From the NCBI GenBank assembly GCA_963422275.1, contig OY729418.1, positions 1,240,001 through 1,304,000 of the forward strand: DNA of 64,000 nucleotides. The letters are read 5' to 3'. Source of the stretch: G963422275 sp963422275. Lineage in GTDB: Bacteria > Pseudomonadota > Alphaproteobacteria > Rhodobacterales > Rhodobacteraceae. This document shows, piece after piece, positions 1 to 9,783 of this stretch. A program made the translations under genes and the position numbers. Positions within the stretch are counted from its first letter, which is position 1, and each line of letters opens with the position of its first letter. The notes under the pieces were generated by a model that saw only the letters and a list, made by a program, of their open reading frames with translations, was not told where the DNA came from and searched no databases.

Positions 1-350
1 CTTTGCCTTGTCGGGAACGATGCAGCCCATAACCGTCCGATGACTGCGCGCTTGTTGGGCGCACTGCATCCGCCATCACGGTAGTTGACGATGAAGGACT
101 TGGCAATCGAAGGCTGGACGCTCACGACCCCGACAGCGTAACGTTTCAAGACGCGGTCGGTCAGGAACGGATTCACGGTTCTCCCGGCGTTTGCGTCCCA
201 TCCCTTCCATTCCGAGCGGAGTCGCCTGCTTAAGGCCAAAACCGCCACTTGAAAACCCAGCTCATGCGGTTCGATGCCGAAGCTTCGGCAAACGACAAGC
301 CGGTGAAGGTTCCACCTGCCAGCCTCCGATTCCGATCGAAAATCCTAGCT
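1..350. other. No recognisable gene at left edge
   Basis: Short overlapping reading frames exist on both strands, but none shows a motif or composition I can assign. A minus-strand frame over about 1-180 could be the inside of a gene cut by the window edge. It may hold the flank of the restriction-modification remnant that follows. Confidence 0.3.
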
Positions 351-1113
351 TCAGCCCCTTTTCGGCGGTTTCGTCAAGGCCGCCGGCCGATGAGGCTTCG
401 CCGTCTGACCGGGCGAGTTGAGAACCAAGTCCAGCATTGCATCCCATCGGATGCGGTTGCCGACGACGGCGCCGTGTTGGTGCAGGTGATCCACCATGCG
501 GTCTTTCGCGGTTTCGCGCACTTCGCGCAAGCCATTGTCGACATGTTCACCTAGCAAGCACATCACTTCATGAGCGGTGCCATTCCAATCGGAAATGTCC
601 GTCCAGAAATCATGCCCGATGAGTTCCATGTGCAATCCCATATCTATAGTTTCGCTGCGGCCGTAGCAGACCCCCTCAATGCACCGAACATTCTGAACGT
701 GTTCATCGCCGCGCCGCTGTTTTAAATGCAGTCTCCAAGGCTTTGCGCTGACTGGAATTCCCCCAGTTCGGCCCAGATTTTATTTGAACAACGTTGCGGC
801 TGCTCTGATCGCCATATTCCAAATCGATGCTCTCAATGCCGGCCCCCTTTCCACCTCGTGCCTGCTGGCAAATTCCGATGGCAATTTGCTCAAGGTCCTT
901 GCCGAAAATGGTCTCCTCGCTGGACGACAGAAAAGCGTCGACAACTATAGAAGCGAATACGGCTGCGTTTTCGCCTGCGCGCAATCGAAACAGATAAGGG
1001 TTTTTTCGAGAAACAATCCTGAGCGGAGGCGTTGCCTCCAGTTTATCTCTGAGTCTGTCAGCAAACCCCTCGATAGTCTCATGCACGGCAACTTCTGCCT
1101 CCGCCCACCACAA
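351..1113 (-). pseudogene. PmeII/TdeIII-like type II restriction endonuclease, frameshifted
   Basis: Two minus-strand frames together make one restriction endonuclease. The first (1113 to about 705) contains IDLEYGD followed by VVQIKSGPNWGNSSQ, the acidic residue and QxK core of a PD-(D/E)XK nuclease as in PmeII-type enzymes. It ends early at KTAARR-stop. One frame over, the sequence continues as DEHVQNVRCIEGVCYGRSE and then GHDFWTDISD, the C-terminal part of the same family. It closes near IRWDAMLDLVLNS, where family members usually end. A single frameshift at about 705-713 therefore inactivates it. It lies just downstream of the cognate-looking methyltransferase (15 bp gap), the usual arrangement of a restriction-modification pair. 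The family name is from memory of conserved motifs. Confidence 0.75.
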
Positions 1114-1127
1114 TGGCTTCGGTTACC

Positions 1128-1898
1128 TCATCCTGCCAGCCTTTCCTTCATGACTTTGCAGTAATCCTCGGATGTTTCGATTCCGACGCTTCTCCGGCCA
1201 AGTGACTGCGCTGCGACCAAAGTGGTGCCCGACCCAGCAAATGGATCCAGCACGAGATCGCCGGAGTCGGTTAACAGGCGGATGAACCAGTCCGGCAGGC
1301 TTTGCGAAAATGCCGCCGGATGTCTCTTGTAGCTGCACTCTGTCGCTATGTGCAGTACGTTGGTTGGGTAGTCCCGTTCGCGTCCGATCCAGTTCTCGGC
1401 TTGCGATTCGTCGCGCTCGCGGTCAATCTCAGACAGGTTACGCAGCCTAGCGCGTTTCCAGCTGCCCATCGGTACCATCACCGCTTCCTGGCACATTTTG
1501 AACTTCCGCCCTGCCGTGAAATGCAACAGCCGCTCCCAAGAGTCCCGAAACCTGTTCGGTCATTTGCCGGGATAGCAATTCTTTTGCCAGCAGCACTCCT
1601 CGACCTAGCGCCAACCCTGCTGGCGCATCGCCAAGATGAGCTCGATGACATAGGTGTGGCGCTCGCCATTCACAGCCTTCTCCTTGATGTTGAGGATGAA
1701 GGACCCGTCCGGCGCGATGGTCTCCAGCATTGCCGTGGATCTTGGCAGGAACCAGTCGACATAATCGTCGGGGTGGATGCCGCCGTAGATGCTCTTTCGC
1801 TGATCGGCGTATGGAGGCGACGTGACAATGAGATTGACCGAGCTAGGTGCCACATGGCGGTTTGTCACCATATCCCTGCAGTCACCCTGAACAATCAA
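1128..1898 (-). pseudogene. DNA methyltransferase (N4-C/N6-A, TSPPY type) with two in-frame stops
   Basis: The frame is continuous over about 257 codons but contains TAG at 1605-1607 and TGA at 1560-1562. It has TSPPYADQR (catalytic motif IV) near residue 28 and DPFAGSGTT (AdoMet motif I) near the C-terminus, the motif order of beta-class methyltransferases. Flanking sequence matches the family: NIKEKAVNGERHTYVIELI, then GWR-stop-VEE, then NCYPGK-stop-PNRFRDSWERLL. In both places relatives have Trp (TGG), so each stop is a single G-to-A change on the coding strand. No frameshift is needed. It probably protected the sites of the adjacent restriction enzyme. With both genes dead, the pair looks inactivated in a tolerable order or together. 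Confidence 0.85.
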
Positions 1899-2163
1899 GG
1901 GAGCGACCGGATCGCACTTTGAGAATCCAGACGTTTCTCAGTGGAAGACGCGGGTGCTGCATGCATGAACGTGATTTCTGTCATTACGCTCACTCTTGCT
2001 GCCGGGATGCTTCCAAACTGCCATAGGCTGTGAGCAGCGTTTTCGCAAGGCAAAGCGTAGAGGGTTCCCGTCCGTGATGTGCAGCACGTTTCATTGGATC
2101 AAAAGCTGATATGCTTTGTACACATTCAAGTTTATTCGCTAGGCATGCCAATGGATCGTTGTC

Positions 2164-2366
2164 ATGAAAACAATTGCCCCGATCAGCCAGAAAGGCGGCG
2201 TTAGCAACACGACCTTATGGCCTTGGCCACCATTCACGCCTTGGCTGTCCGGCGTGAAAGATAGTCAGCTGCCGTCATTGATCTCGACCAGCAAGCGTTG
2301 GCCACCTTCTGGAATAACATCCGCAAGAAAAACGGGACCGCTTTCACGCGATGGAGACGCACTTGA
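2164..2366 (+). pseudogene. parA: ParA-family ATPase N-terminal remnant
   Basis: The first 18 codons read MKTIAPISQKGGVSNTTL, a degraded Walker A region (functional ParA has KGGVGKTT). After a frameshift near 2215 the homology resumes as LATIHALAVRRER-stop-SAAVIDLDQQALATFW, with the VIDLDQQ Walker A' box of ParA. The lysine and glycine of the P-loop are lost, there is an internal stop and the C-terminal two-thirds are absent. ParA proteins partition low-copy plasmids, so this supports a plasmid origin of the region. The 265 bp upstream (1899-2163) holds no gene but an AT-richer stretch near 2095-2140 that may be the old promoter. Confidence 0.7.
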
Positions 2367-2595
2367 GGGAATTGCTGTCACTGCCGGATTCAGGACCGGC
2401 ACCAGCACCGAAGAAATCTCCTTTCCATCCCGAATCCTGACCACGCGTCCATTCACCCGGACACAGAACAGCAATTGTCATGTGTGGACGTTTCAACCGT
2501 GTCGCAACACAGAGCATTGACAGCACAAGACTGTTGCTCTGGACTTCCCTACGCTCCAGTGACGCCAGCTTGAAGATGTCGGCTAGAGCGGGAAA

Positions 2596-3450
2596 TCACC
2601 CAGGCGAAAGTCCCCGCAGGCGCTCCGATCTTCTCCGCAAAAGCTCGACGGTCGTCAGCAGAAATATCGAGACTGCCACAAGAATCGTCGCGACGGCAAG
2701 AATCGTGGGGCTGATCTGCTCCCTCAAGCCGTTGAACATTTCCCAAGGGAGCGTCTTCAGTCCGGCGGAGCCCACGAACAGCACGACCACAACTTCGTCG
2801 AAGGACGTTATGAACGCGAACAGGGACCCCGAAATTACGCCTGGAAGAATCAATGGCATCTGCACCTTGAAGAATGTGCGGATGGGGCCGGCTCCCAAAT
2901 TCGCGGCTGCGCGGGTCAAGCTCCTGTCGAAGCCAACCAGCGTGGCCGTCACCGTTATGATCACGAATGGAATCCCCAATGCCGCATGTGCAAGAACGAC
3001 ACCCACGTACGTGCCCTGAAGCCCTATCCGCGAGTAGAAGAAATACATTCCCGTCGCGGAAATGATCAATGGTACCATCATTGGCGAGATGAGAACCGCC
3101 ATAATTGCATGTCGGAATGGAACATGGCTTTGGCTGAGCCCAATTGCCGCAAGCGTCCCGAAGCTTACAGCCAGCAGTGTGGCCACCGGGGCTATCCGGA
3201 ACGAGTTGAACAGCGCCACCTGCCAGTCGGGGTTGGTGAAAAAGTCGTCGTAGTGCCGCAGGGAGAACCCGGCCGGGTCCAGTCTCAGCATCTCGGGCGA
3301 AAAGGTGAAGTAGTCGCCCGCATTGAAGCTCAGCGGCAATATCACGAGAATCGGGAAGATCAGGAACAGGAAGACCAGGAAACAGAGAGCCCTGAACGCG
3401 TAGTGCCAGACCCGATCGAGAATGGTTGCATATGGAGGGAACCGGTTCAC
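2596..3450 (-). CDS. Polyamine-type ABC importer permease (PotC-like)
   Basis: A 284-residue inner-membrane protein with about six hydrophobic segments. The cytoplasmic coupling motif RAAANLGAGPIRTFF...LILPG matches the EAA loop of binding-protein-dependent importers. Its size and N-terminal layout (one TM, then a periplasmic loop NAGDYFTFSPE) fit PotC/PotI of spermidine/putrescine importers. It starts 10 bp after the partner permease and ends the four-gene minus-strand operon. Substrate is inferred from family only; related systems also carry putrescine, opines or other cations. No frameshift seen, so likely functional. Confidence 0.9.
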   Translation of the reverse strand: MNRFPPYATILDRVWHYAFRALCFLVFLFLIFPILVILPLSFNAGDYFTFSPEMLRLDPAGFSLRHYDDFFTNPDWQVALFNSFRIAPVATLLAVSFGTLAAIGLSQSHVPFRHAIMAVLISPMMVPLIISATGMYFFYSRIGLQGTYVGVVLAHAALGIPFVIITVTATLVGFDRSLTRAAANLGAGPIRTFFKVQMPLILPGVISGSLFAFITSFDEVVVVLFVGSAGLKTLPWEMFNGLREQISPTILAVATILVAVSIFLLTTVELLRRRSERLRGLSPG

Positions 3451-3460
3451 TGCGTCTTGA

Positions 3461-5008
3461 TCAGCCGAGCTTCACGCTGTCTATCCCGACGATCCGGTCG
3501 TAGACCCAATAAAGGATCAGGACAACTGCAAGCAAAAGTGCACCAAGCGCGGCTCCAAGTCCCCAGTTCAGCGAACTCGAAATATGATACGCTATTCGGT
3601 TGGAGATGAATGTCCCCTTGGTGCCCCCCACAAGCTCCGGCGTAATGTAGTACCCAATCGACAGGATGAACACCACGACCGAGCCAGCGCCGATGCCCGG
3701 CAGGGACAGCGGAAAATAGATGCGCCGAAAGGATGTCCAGGCGTTCGCGCCGAGGGATTTTGCCGCGCGGACGTATGCCGGGGGGATGGTCTTCATCACC
3801 GAATAAAGTGGGAGGATCATGAACGGCAGGAGAATGTGTGTCATGGCGACGACTGTGCCAAACTGGTTGTTTATCATCACCAGCCTGGCACTATCGCTGA
3901 CCAGACCGATGGAAACGAGAATGTCATTGATGACACCTTCCTGCTGAAGAAGAACCTTCCAGGCGGACGTCCGGACCAACAACGATGTCCAGAACGGAAG
4001 GAGTACCAGAATCATGAGCAGATTGGCGCGGCTTAGGGGAAGATGGGAAAGGAAGTATGCAACCGGATAGCCAAGCAAAACGCAGCAAATCGTGATGGTC
4101 AGCGACATCGTCAAGGTGCGAATGAATATCGTGACGTAGATCCGCTCTTCCTCGCCCCTGGATTCCGGGCCATCGAAACCCTTCTTCAGGTCCACCGCGT
4201 TCAGAAAGTAGCCTTCCGTGAACCGTGGCGAATAGATCCGCATTGTGCGCCACAGTTCTGGACGTCCCCAGCCATCGTCCATGGCAAGGAACATTTCCTT
4301 GAGGATGCCGGTATCGAATCCACTCGATTCTGCCGCCGCGACTCGGACTTGCTCGCCAAATGCGCCGGGCAGTCTAGCGGTTGCGTCGGCACTGACGCGA
4401 GCCAGTTCTTGAAGGAGCGAAACATAAACGTATTCGTCCGGAATTTCACCGTCTGAAGTCCGTTGCCATTCGGCAAACGCAAGCGTGGATCCTGGCAGAA
4501 GCCTCCTTGCGTCGGGATCCTCGAAAAGTTCAGCTAGGCGGTCGGTTGAACCCCAGAATGAATCCAGATTCAGGAACCAATTCGAATATGCGGCCGTTTC
4601 AACTCCTTTCAGACGCCTGCCGCTCTTTCTGAACAGGGAGGACACGCCGGATAATTCGTAATTCAGGCGCGAGCCTACACGAGTGTGCAATTTCGATTCA
4701 ATCGCCAGCACAAGATCAACATACAGCGCGGCGAAGACACGGTCACCCGGAACGTCTTCTTTGTCAGGGTCCCAGTCCCGCAGTTCCACAACCGTCCGGG
4801 GAAGTGTGTCGGGCACGATCCCGTTCTCGACTGAGCGAAACAGCATGTCGCCGATCGGAATAACGAACGTGACCAGGATAAACGCCAGAAGCGGAGCGAT
4901 CAGCAGCAGTGCTCTAGCTTTTTGCCATCGCAACGAGCGCCGAAGCCGGCTCCGCAACTCCGCTTCGCCCTCAATGTCTTGGGGCTGGAGTCCAGCTTGA
5001 GCCATCAT
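3461..5008 (-). CDS. Polyamine-type ABC importer permease (PotB-like) with long insertion
   Basis: A 515-residue permease, far longer than the usual 280-310. Residues about 34-55 form the first membrane segment. A hydrophilic stretch of roughly 230 residues follows (about 60-290). The usual five further membrane segments then run from VTIFIRTLTMSLTITICCVL onwards. The coupling loop RAAKSLGANAWTSFRRIYFPLSLPG near residues 400-425 is the EAA motif that docks on the ATPase. By topology the insertion between TM1 and TM2 should lie in the periplasm and could contact the binding protein. It is preceded by a ribosome site (AGGAGG class) in the 82-bp gap after the binding-protein gene. Pairs with the 284-residue permease downstream. 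Confidence 0.9.
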   Translation of the reverse strand: MMAQAGLQPQDIEGEAELRSRLRRSLRWQKARALLLIAPLLAFILVTFVIPIGDMLFRSVENGIVPDTLPRTVVELRDWDPDKEDVPGDRVFAALYVDLVLAIESKLHTRVGSRLNYELSGVSSLFRKSGRRLKGVETAAYSNWFLNLDSFWGSTDRLAELFEDPDARRLLPGSTLAFAEWQRTSDGEIPDEYVYVSLLQELARVSADATARLPGAFGEQVRVAAAESSGFDTGILKEMFLAMDDGWGRPELWRTMRIYSPRFTEGYFLNAVDLKKGFDGPESRGEEERIYVTIFIRTLTMSLTITICCVLLGYPVAYFLSHLPLSRANLLMILVLLPFWTSLLVRTSAWKVLLQQEGVINDILVSIGLVSDSARLVMINNQFGTVVAMTHILLPFMILPLYSVMKTIPPAYVRAAKSLGANAWTSFRRIYFPLSLPGIGAGSVVVFILSIGYYITPELVGGTKGTFISNRIAYHISSSLNWGLGAALGALLLAVVLILYWVYDRIVGIDSVKLG

Positions 5009-5090
5009 GAATTATGGAAATGCAACTTGAAAATTCGCCTGATCGGACGCAAGGAGGGCCGGCTATCCGACCCCCCGTTGCGTTCATCGC

Positions 5091-6194
5091 TTACTTGGCA
5101 AGCCAAGCCTGGAATTTCGCGTCAAGATCGTCGCGATAGTCCGCCCACCACTCGAAGTTGTAGATGAAGGTGTTCTTCGCGTTCTCGGGATCTGTGGGCA
5201 TGTGGGGAGCCATATCGATGCCGAGAGAGTGATGCATGCCGACAAGCGGTGCGGATGACACCCGCGCCGGACCGTATGAGATGAACTTGGCTTGGTCGGC
5301 AAGCCGCTGAGTGTCGGTCGCGAATCGGACCAAGTCAAGCGCCGCGTGCAAACGGTCATCAGGAAGTCCCACCGGAATGATCCAGCCGTCGAGATCGAAG
5401 ACCTGCGCGTCCCATAGCATGGCGACCGGTGCCTTCTTCTCCTCGATGAGTGAGAATAGGCGCCCGTTGTAGGTTGATCCGATCACGACCTCGCCGTCGG
5501 CGAGCAGTTGAGGAGTGTCCGCTCCAGCCGACCACCAGATCACCTGATCCTTGATAGTGTCGAGCTTCGCAAGAGCTTGGGCCTGCCCCTCATCGGTCTC
5601 GAGAACGCTGTAGACGTCATCCTTCGCAACACCGTCGCAGAGCAGTGCCCACTCGAGATTGTTTATCGGACGCTTCTCCAGCGACCTCTTTCCGGGAAAG
5701 TTCTCAAGATCGAAGACATCGCAGATTTCCGTCGGCTCACTCCCGCCCCATTCGGCAACGTCAGTGCGGTAGCCAAAGGTTGTCGAGTAAACGATTTGCG
5801 GGATGAAGCACTCGGAAACGATCATGTCGCCGAAGTCCTCCGTCGCGGGCGTCCCATCCGGCGCGGGAGCCAGGACCGTGTTATGATCGATCACCATCGC
5901 AAGGCCCTCGTCGCAAAGCCTGATCGCATCCGACGGAACGACGTCGACAAGATCCCACGTGACATTTCCCGCCTCGGCCATAGCACGAAGCTTTGCCACT
6001 GCCTCGTTGGAGCTCTCGTCATGGATGATGTTCACGTCCGAATTCTGCTCCATGTACGGGTTGTGGTAGGCGTTGATCTGGGACTGCGAGTAGGCACCGC
6101 CCCAAGACACGACAGTAAGGTCTATTGCCGCAGCCCCGCTCGCCGAAAGCGCAACGACGCCAACGGACGATAGAATTAGATTGTTGAGTCTCAT
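5091..6194 (-). CDS. Periplasmic polyamine-type substrate-binding protein (PotD/PotF family)
   Basis: A 367-residue secreted protein. The first 23 residues are a Sec signal peptide (basic start, hydrophobic core LILSSVGVVALSASG, AAA before the likely cut). The mature part begins IDLTVVSWGGAYSQSQ, typical of spermidine/putrescine-binding proteins of the type II periplasmic-binding fold. LDTIKDQVIWWSAGADTPQLLADGE-type segments in the middle resemble the hinge and ligand-pocket regions. It lies between the ATPase and permease genes, as in pot-like operons. A cation or amine ligand is likely, but the exact one cannot be read from the sequence. Confidence 0.9.
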   Translation of the reverse strand: MRLNNLILSSVGVVALSASGAAAIDLTVVSWGGAYSQSQINAYHNPYMEQNSDVNIIHDESSNEAVAKLRAMAEAGNVTWDLVDVVPSDAIRLCDEGLAMVIDHNTVLAPAPDGTPATEDFGDMIVSECFIPQIVYSTTFGYRTDVAEWGGSEPTEICDVFDLENFPGKRSLEKRPINNLEWALLCDGVAKDDVYSVLETDEGQAQALAKLDTIKDQVIWWSAGADTPQLLADGEVVIGSTYNGRLFSLIEEKKAPVAMLWDAQVFDLDGWIIPVGLPDDRLHAALDLVRFATDTQRLADQAKFISYGPARVSSAPLVGMHHSLGIDMAPHMPTDPENAKNTFIYNFEWWADYRDDLDAKFQAWLAK

Positions 6195-6268
6195 GCTGAT
6201 TCCCTTTCATTTTAACCGCATTGAGTTTTCTGTTCGATAGAATGCCACGCTGCCGCAATTCACCCGAG

Positions 6269-7369
6269 TCATGCATCCAGCGCCCGGCAATCCTCAGGCA
6301 ACCAGCCGATTTCAATGGTCTCGCCCGGATTCAGCCGGAGCTGGTTGGGCGAGTTCCTCGACTTGACGATGAATTCGTCGTTGCCTGCCACTTTCAGCCT
6401 GGTTCTGAAGACATCACCCATGTAGATGAACTCCAACACCTCGGCCGAAATTCTGTGTGCCCGGTCGGGCAGTCGGCTCGCGTCGGTCTCGACCCGCTCG
6501 GGGCGTATTGAAATGAGCGTCCGCTCACCAACCGCATTCACGTTGACGGGAACGGCCGCAACGATGTCGCCGCTTGCGAGCCGGACGATAGCGACATCAT
6601 CTTCGATGTTCTCCACGGAACCGTTCAAGGTGTTGTTCTCGCCGATGAACTGCGCGACAAAGCTGTTTTCGGGTGCCTCGTACAACTGGTCCGGGGGTGC
6701 CAACTGTTGTATCCGGCCGTCATCGAAGACAGCAACTCGGTCTGACATTGTCAGAGCCTCGGTCTGATCGTGGGTCACGTAGACGATAGTCACCCCCAGT
6801 CGTTCGTGCAACCTCTTTATCTCGAACTGCATGTGTTCCCTGAGCTGCTTGTCCAAAGCACCGAGAGGTTCGTCCATCAACACGACATCCGGCTCGAACA
6901 CGAGCGCCCGCGCAAGAGCGATCCGCTGTTGCTGGCCCCCTGACAGCTGGGATGGCCTCCGTCCCCCGAACTCGCCCATTTGCACCATTTCCAAGGCCCG
7001 GACAACTTTTTCCTTTTGTTCGGACTTGCCCATCGCCCGAACCTCCAGCGGGAAAGCCAAGTTCTCGGCAACAGACATATGCGGGAAAAGCGCGTAGTTC
7101 TGGAACACCATGCCGATGCCGCGCTTGTGCGGGGGGATGTTATTTATGGGGCGGCCATCCAGGCGGATGTCACCGTGCGTTGCAGTTTCGAACCCAGCGA
7201 GCATAAGCAGGCATGTTGTCTTGCCCGAACCGGAAGGCCCGAGCATCGTCAGGAATTCACCCTTCCCGATCTCAAGATTGAGGTCCTTGACGACAAGAAC
7301 CTTGCCATCATAGGTTTTTTGGACGGCGTCGAAGCGAACGAAGTTTCTGTTCTCGATAGAACCCAGCAA
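6269..7369 (-). CDS. Polyamine-type ABC importer ATPase (PotA-like)
   Basis: A 366-residue ATPase. Walker A GPSGSGKT at residues 44-51, Q-loop glutamine near 90, signature LSGGQQQR from about 142, Walker B VVLMDEP from about 162, and H-loop VTHDQTE. The C-terminal third is a TOBE-type regulatory domain ending in EIGWLPEDCRALDA. The start is a TTG preceded by GGTGAG at suitable spacing; there is no in-frame ATG close by. It is the first gene of the operon, 74 bp ahead of the binding protein, and would energise the two permeases. The 250 bp upstream probably carry the promoter. Confidence 0.92.
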   Translation of the reverse strand: MLGSIENRNFVRFDAVQKTYDGKVLVVKDLNLEIGKGEFLTMLGPSGSGKTTCLLMLAGFETATHGDIRLDGRPINNIPPHKRGIGMVFQNYALFPHMSVAENLAFPLEVRAMGKSEQKEKVVRALEMVQMGEFGGRRPSQLSGGQQQRIALARALVFEPDVVLMDEPLGALDKQLREHMQFEIKRLHERLGVTIVYVTHDQTEALTMSDRVAVFDDGRIQQLAPPDQLYEAPENSFVAQFIGENNTLNGSVENIEDDVAIVRLASGDIVAAVPVNVNAVGERTLISIRPERVETDASRLPDRAHRISAEVLEFIYMGDVFRTRLKVAGNDEFIVKSRNSPNQLRLNPGETIEIGWLPEDCRALDA

Positions 7370-7824
7370 AAATTCTCACCCAGCATCCGTTCACTGCACG
7401 TGAACAATCATGCCATAATGCACGATTTGGCACATCGCGCAACCGCAAACCTATTTGCGCCTAAGGCAATCGCTTTCGAAAAATTCCGGTTTCCAGTTTC
7501 CAACTCCTGATGCGTGCACATGCAAGCAACAACGCAGAGGCATGTGCAATGCGGGATTTCCCCCTTGCTCTTGAAGAGGACACAAGCAGAGCAAGGAGCT
7601 ACTTCATGGAACTCATGCACGAGACATCAAGCCGCGCCATCCAATAAACTTGGTGTCCGCCTTCGCGGCGCAGGCGGACCTTGGGCCAAGTTCGGGTGGA
7701 TGGCAAGTTGGACGAGACCAGCTCTTCTGAAGTTGCTCGCCCTAGGTCGGCGCATCGAGATTCGAACGGCGGTGGTCTGCCAGAGCGCATCGCTGGCCTG
7801 GCCTAGCCACGGTCGGAAAGAGCA
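7370..7824. other. Intergenic region, no gene recognised
   Basis: This stretch lies upstream of the polyamine importer operon and should contain its promoter. Small overlapping frames on both strands show no motif. It ends at the terminal repeat of the IS derivative at 7825. Confidence 0.4.
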
Positions 7825-8453
7825 CAAGATTGTTGCGAAATGTGCCCTCCGGCTATTGATCATGTCACGCCAAAGGAGCTGCAAACACTTGTTTCGATTG
7901 AGGGAGGCCCGATGGATTTCTTCATGAACGTGGTGGACGAGTGCGTGAAACCCGACAGCACCCTGCGAAAGGTCGGTGCCTTGATCGACTGGCAGCGCCT
8001 AGCGGCGGTTTCCGTCCCGGTGCACTACAACTTCATGCTTTCCGTCGGCCGTTCGGCTGTTGTCGATGCAACTATCGTGGCGAGCGCGGCGCCAGATCGA
8101 AATCGTGACCGGGCAGCCGGGGTAACCCCTGTCCCGGCACCGCCGCCGGTTCAACCGGCTGGTGACGCGATCCCGGTTAATGGGGCGGCGGGCCGTGGAG
8201 ACGGAGACGGCTATAAAGGCGATGGCACCGACCCCGCTCAAGGCGGCCAACCGGATCGAGCTTGCAGCGGCCTGAGGGCCGGAGTCTGTCCTGAACCTGC
8301 CCGATGCGGCGCATCGGGGGCCTGAAACCGCGCCCTTGGGAGGAAAACCGCGTCCGGAAGGCACTGCAACCACCCATCGGCAACCGCCAAACGCGCAACT
8401 GGCTTCGGAAGGAAAAAATCAGAGAAAAACGCCCGCTCTCACAACAGTCTTAT
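7825..8453 (+). mobile_element. IS5/IS1182-type element, internally deleted
   Basis: The left end AAGATTGTTGCGAAATG at about 7825 and the right end ACAACAGTCTT at about 8443-8453 form imperfect inverted repeats (AAGAcTGTTG). Between them, from 7912, is a transposase start MDFFMNVVDECVKPDSTLRKVGALIDWQRL. This jumps abruptly to RSAVVDATIVAS, the first-aspartate box of IS5-type transposases, and then to out-of-frame sequence. The middle and C-terminal catalytic parts are missing. A second, shorter copy of the same left end lies at 13186-13351. Confidence 0.6.
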
Positions 8454-8470
8454 CAAGAAAGTTGCCGAAG

Positions 8471-8774
8471 GCTTATCCATTTGAATCCGATGCTACAAGA
8501 TATTAATGCGGGGCGGGCGGCCTGCGGGTCTGGCTGTTGCTCGACGAAGTCGCGACATGTGCGGGGCCGAGGCGGGCACCGATACCAAGCAGAGTGCCGT
8601 CGGCGACCATTTGTGCACCCGGCCTCCTCAGGAAACCGGGCATCGAACACGGCACGGAACATCGGACGATCGTGTTTCCAACGGCTCGGCTTGCAAGGGC
8701 ATTGAACAAATGTGCCTCCCACCCCCAAACCTCAAAGCACAACATTTGGGCAATTCGGATTTAAGCGGATAAGC
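8471..8774. mobile_element. 304-bp element with 19-bp imperfect inverted repeats
   Basis: GCTTATCCATTTGAATCCG at 8471-8489 is matched 16 of 19 on the opposite strand at 8756-8774. The interior holds no complete gene; overlapping short frames on both strands are not recognisable. I see no clear target duplication. It is probably a deletion derivative of an IS, or a non-autonomous element. Confidence 0.45.
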
Positions 8775-8797
8775 TTTTTTGCTTTATTTTTTTGGCT

Positions 8798-8950
8798 CAA
8801 TTCGCGATTCGCAGGCATGTCCTGGCGCTGGCGGCTTCGAGACAGGCTCTTGGCGATGGATGCCTGCCGAGCGCGAAGGTCTCGTCGGCCTCGACGACCC
8901 CGGCGAGCCGGTCCGGCGACTGCCGAACCGCCGCCAGGAAGCGGTGGCGT
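8798..8950 (-). mobile_element. IS1595-family end fragment
   Basis: It begins with the terminal repeat GCTCAATTCGCGATTCGCAGG and continues with the subterminal sequence seen at the ends of the copies at 9151-9783 and 40956-41480. The minus strand carries a transposase scrap ending SAGIHRQEPVSKPPAP. It interrupts the DUF2274 gene to its right. Confidence 0.6.
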
Positions 8951-9056
8951 AGAGTTTCTGGTAATCGCAGAGCGCCTGATAGAGGTCCGCACTCACCGTG
9001 ACGGTGATCCTGGCCGGTGTGCGGTCGGGGAGTTTGGCCAGTTTCAGATTGGTCAT
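8945..9056 (-). pseudogene. DUF2274-family protein, N-terminal fragment
   Basis: ATG at 9056 opens MTNLKLAKLPDRTPARITV, followed by TVSADLYQALCDYQKLYAT. This is the start of the small DUF2274 protein usually encoded next to trbI in P-type conjugation operons. The rest is replaced by IS1595 sequence. It points to a former conjugative transfer region. Family assignment is by recall of the N-terminal pattern. Confidence 0.5.
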
Positions 9057-9150
9057 GATCGATCCTTTCAGCCCTTGTAGGGACGCAATACAATGTCCCT
9101 TTGGACGACAATGCGCAGCGGCCAGCTGGATGCTGAGGTTCTTTTCGGTA

Positions 9151-9783
9151 GGCTCTGTTCGCGCTTCGCAGGTGTATGTGCTGCACTTGGTTTCGACTTG
9201 CATTGACCATGGGGAGCAAGACAATGGATCGGGCACGGTTTCGGGACTGGGTTTCCAGCATCGATGAGCTGACGGCGACGCAGCGCCGGGAGGCCGCGGC
9301 GGTTCTGTCGGATCCGCCGGAGGGCGAGGCCTCTCTGGCGGCAATCGAGCTGGGGGTCGGCGAGGAGCGCCGCTGTCCGCACTGCACCGCAAGGAGCGGT
9401 GGCTGGCCTTTGTCGCACCCTGCCGAAGCTCGACGCGAACAGCGTGAAGCGGGCACTGGCGTCGGTGATCGCCCCGGACGCCCTGCTCGTCTCCGACGCC
9501 GGGCGCTGCCATCGGCCCGCTGCTGCGGCGCTCGGCATTCTCGCGAGAGCGTCAACCGCTCCGCCGGCGAGCGGGTGCGCGGGGCCGTGCACATCCAGAC
9601 GGCCACCAGTCGCCACATCCAGATCAAGGGTTTCCTGCGCCGCTTCCGCGGCATCGCCACCAAATGCCTGGACAGCTGTCCGAGGTGGTTCCATCTCGTC
9701 GTCCTCGGCAGGCATCCATCGCCAAGAGCCTGTCTCGAAGCCGCCAGCGCCAGATCATGCCTGCGATTCGCGAATTGAGCTAA
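9151..9783 (+). mobile_element. IS1595-family element with internally deleted transposase
   Basis: Terminal repeats GGCTCTGTTCGCGCTTCGCAGG (about 9152) and the reverse of GCTCAATTCGCGAATCGCAGG (ending about 9782) bound the element. The transposase starts at about 9224 (MDRARFRDWVSSIDELTATQ) with the CPHC of its zinc ribbon. It then loses the rest of the ribbon and the first catalytic box. The C-terminal part HIQTATSRHIQIKGFLRRFR, then GIATKCLD, remains at about 9590-9680. It is non-functional by itself but could be moved in trans by the intact IS1595 copy type. Confidence 0.8.
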
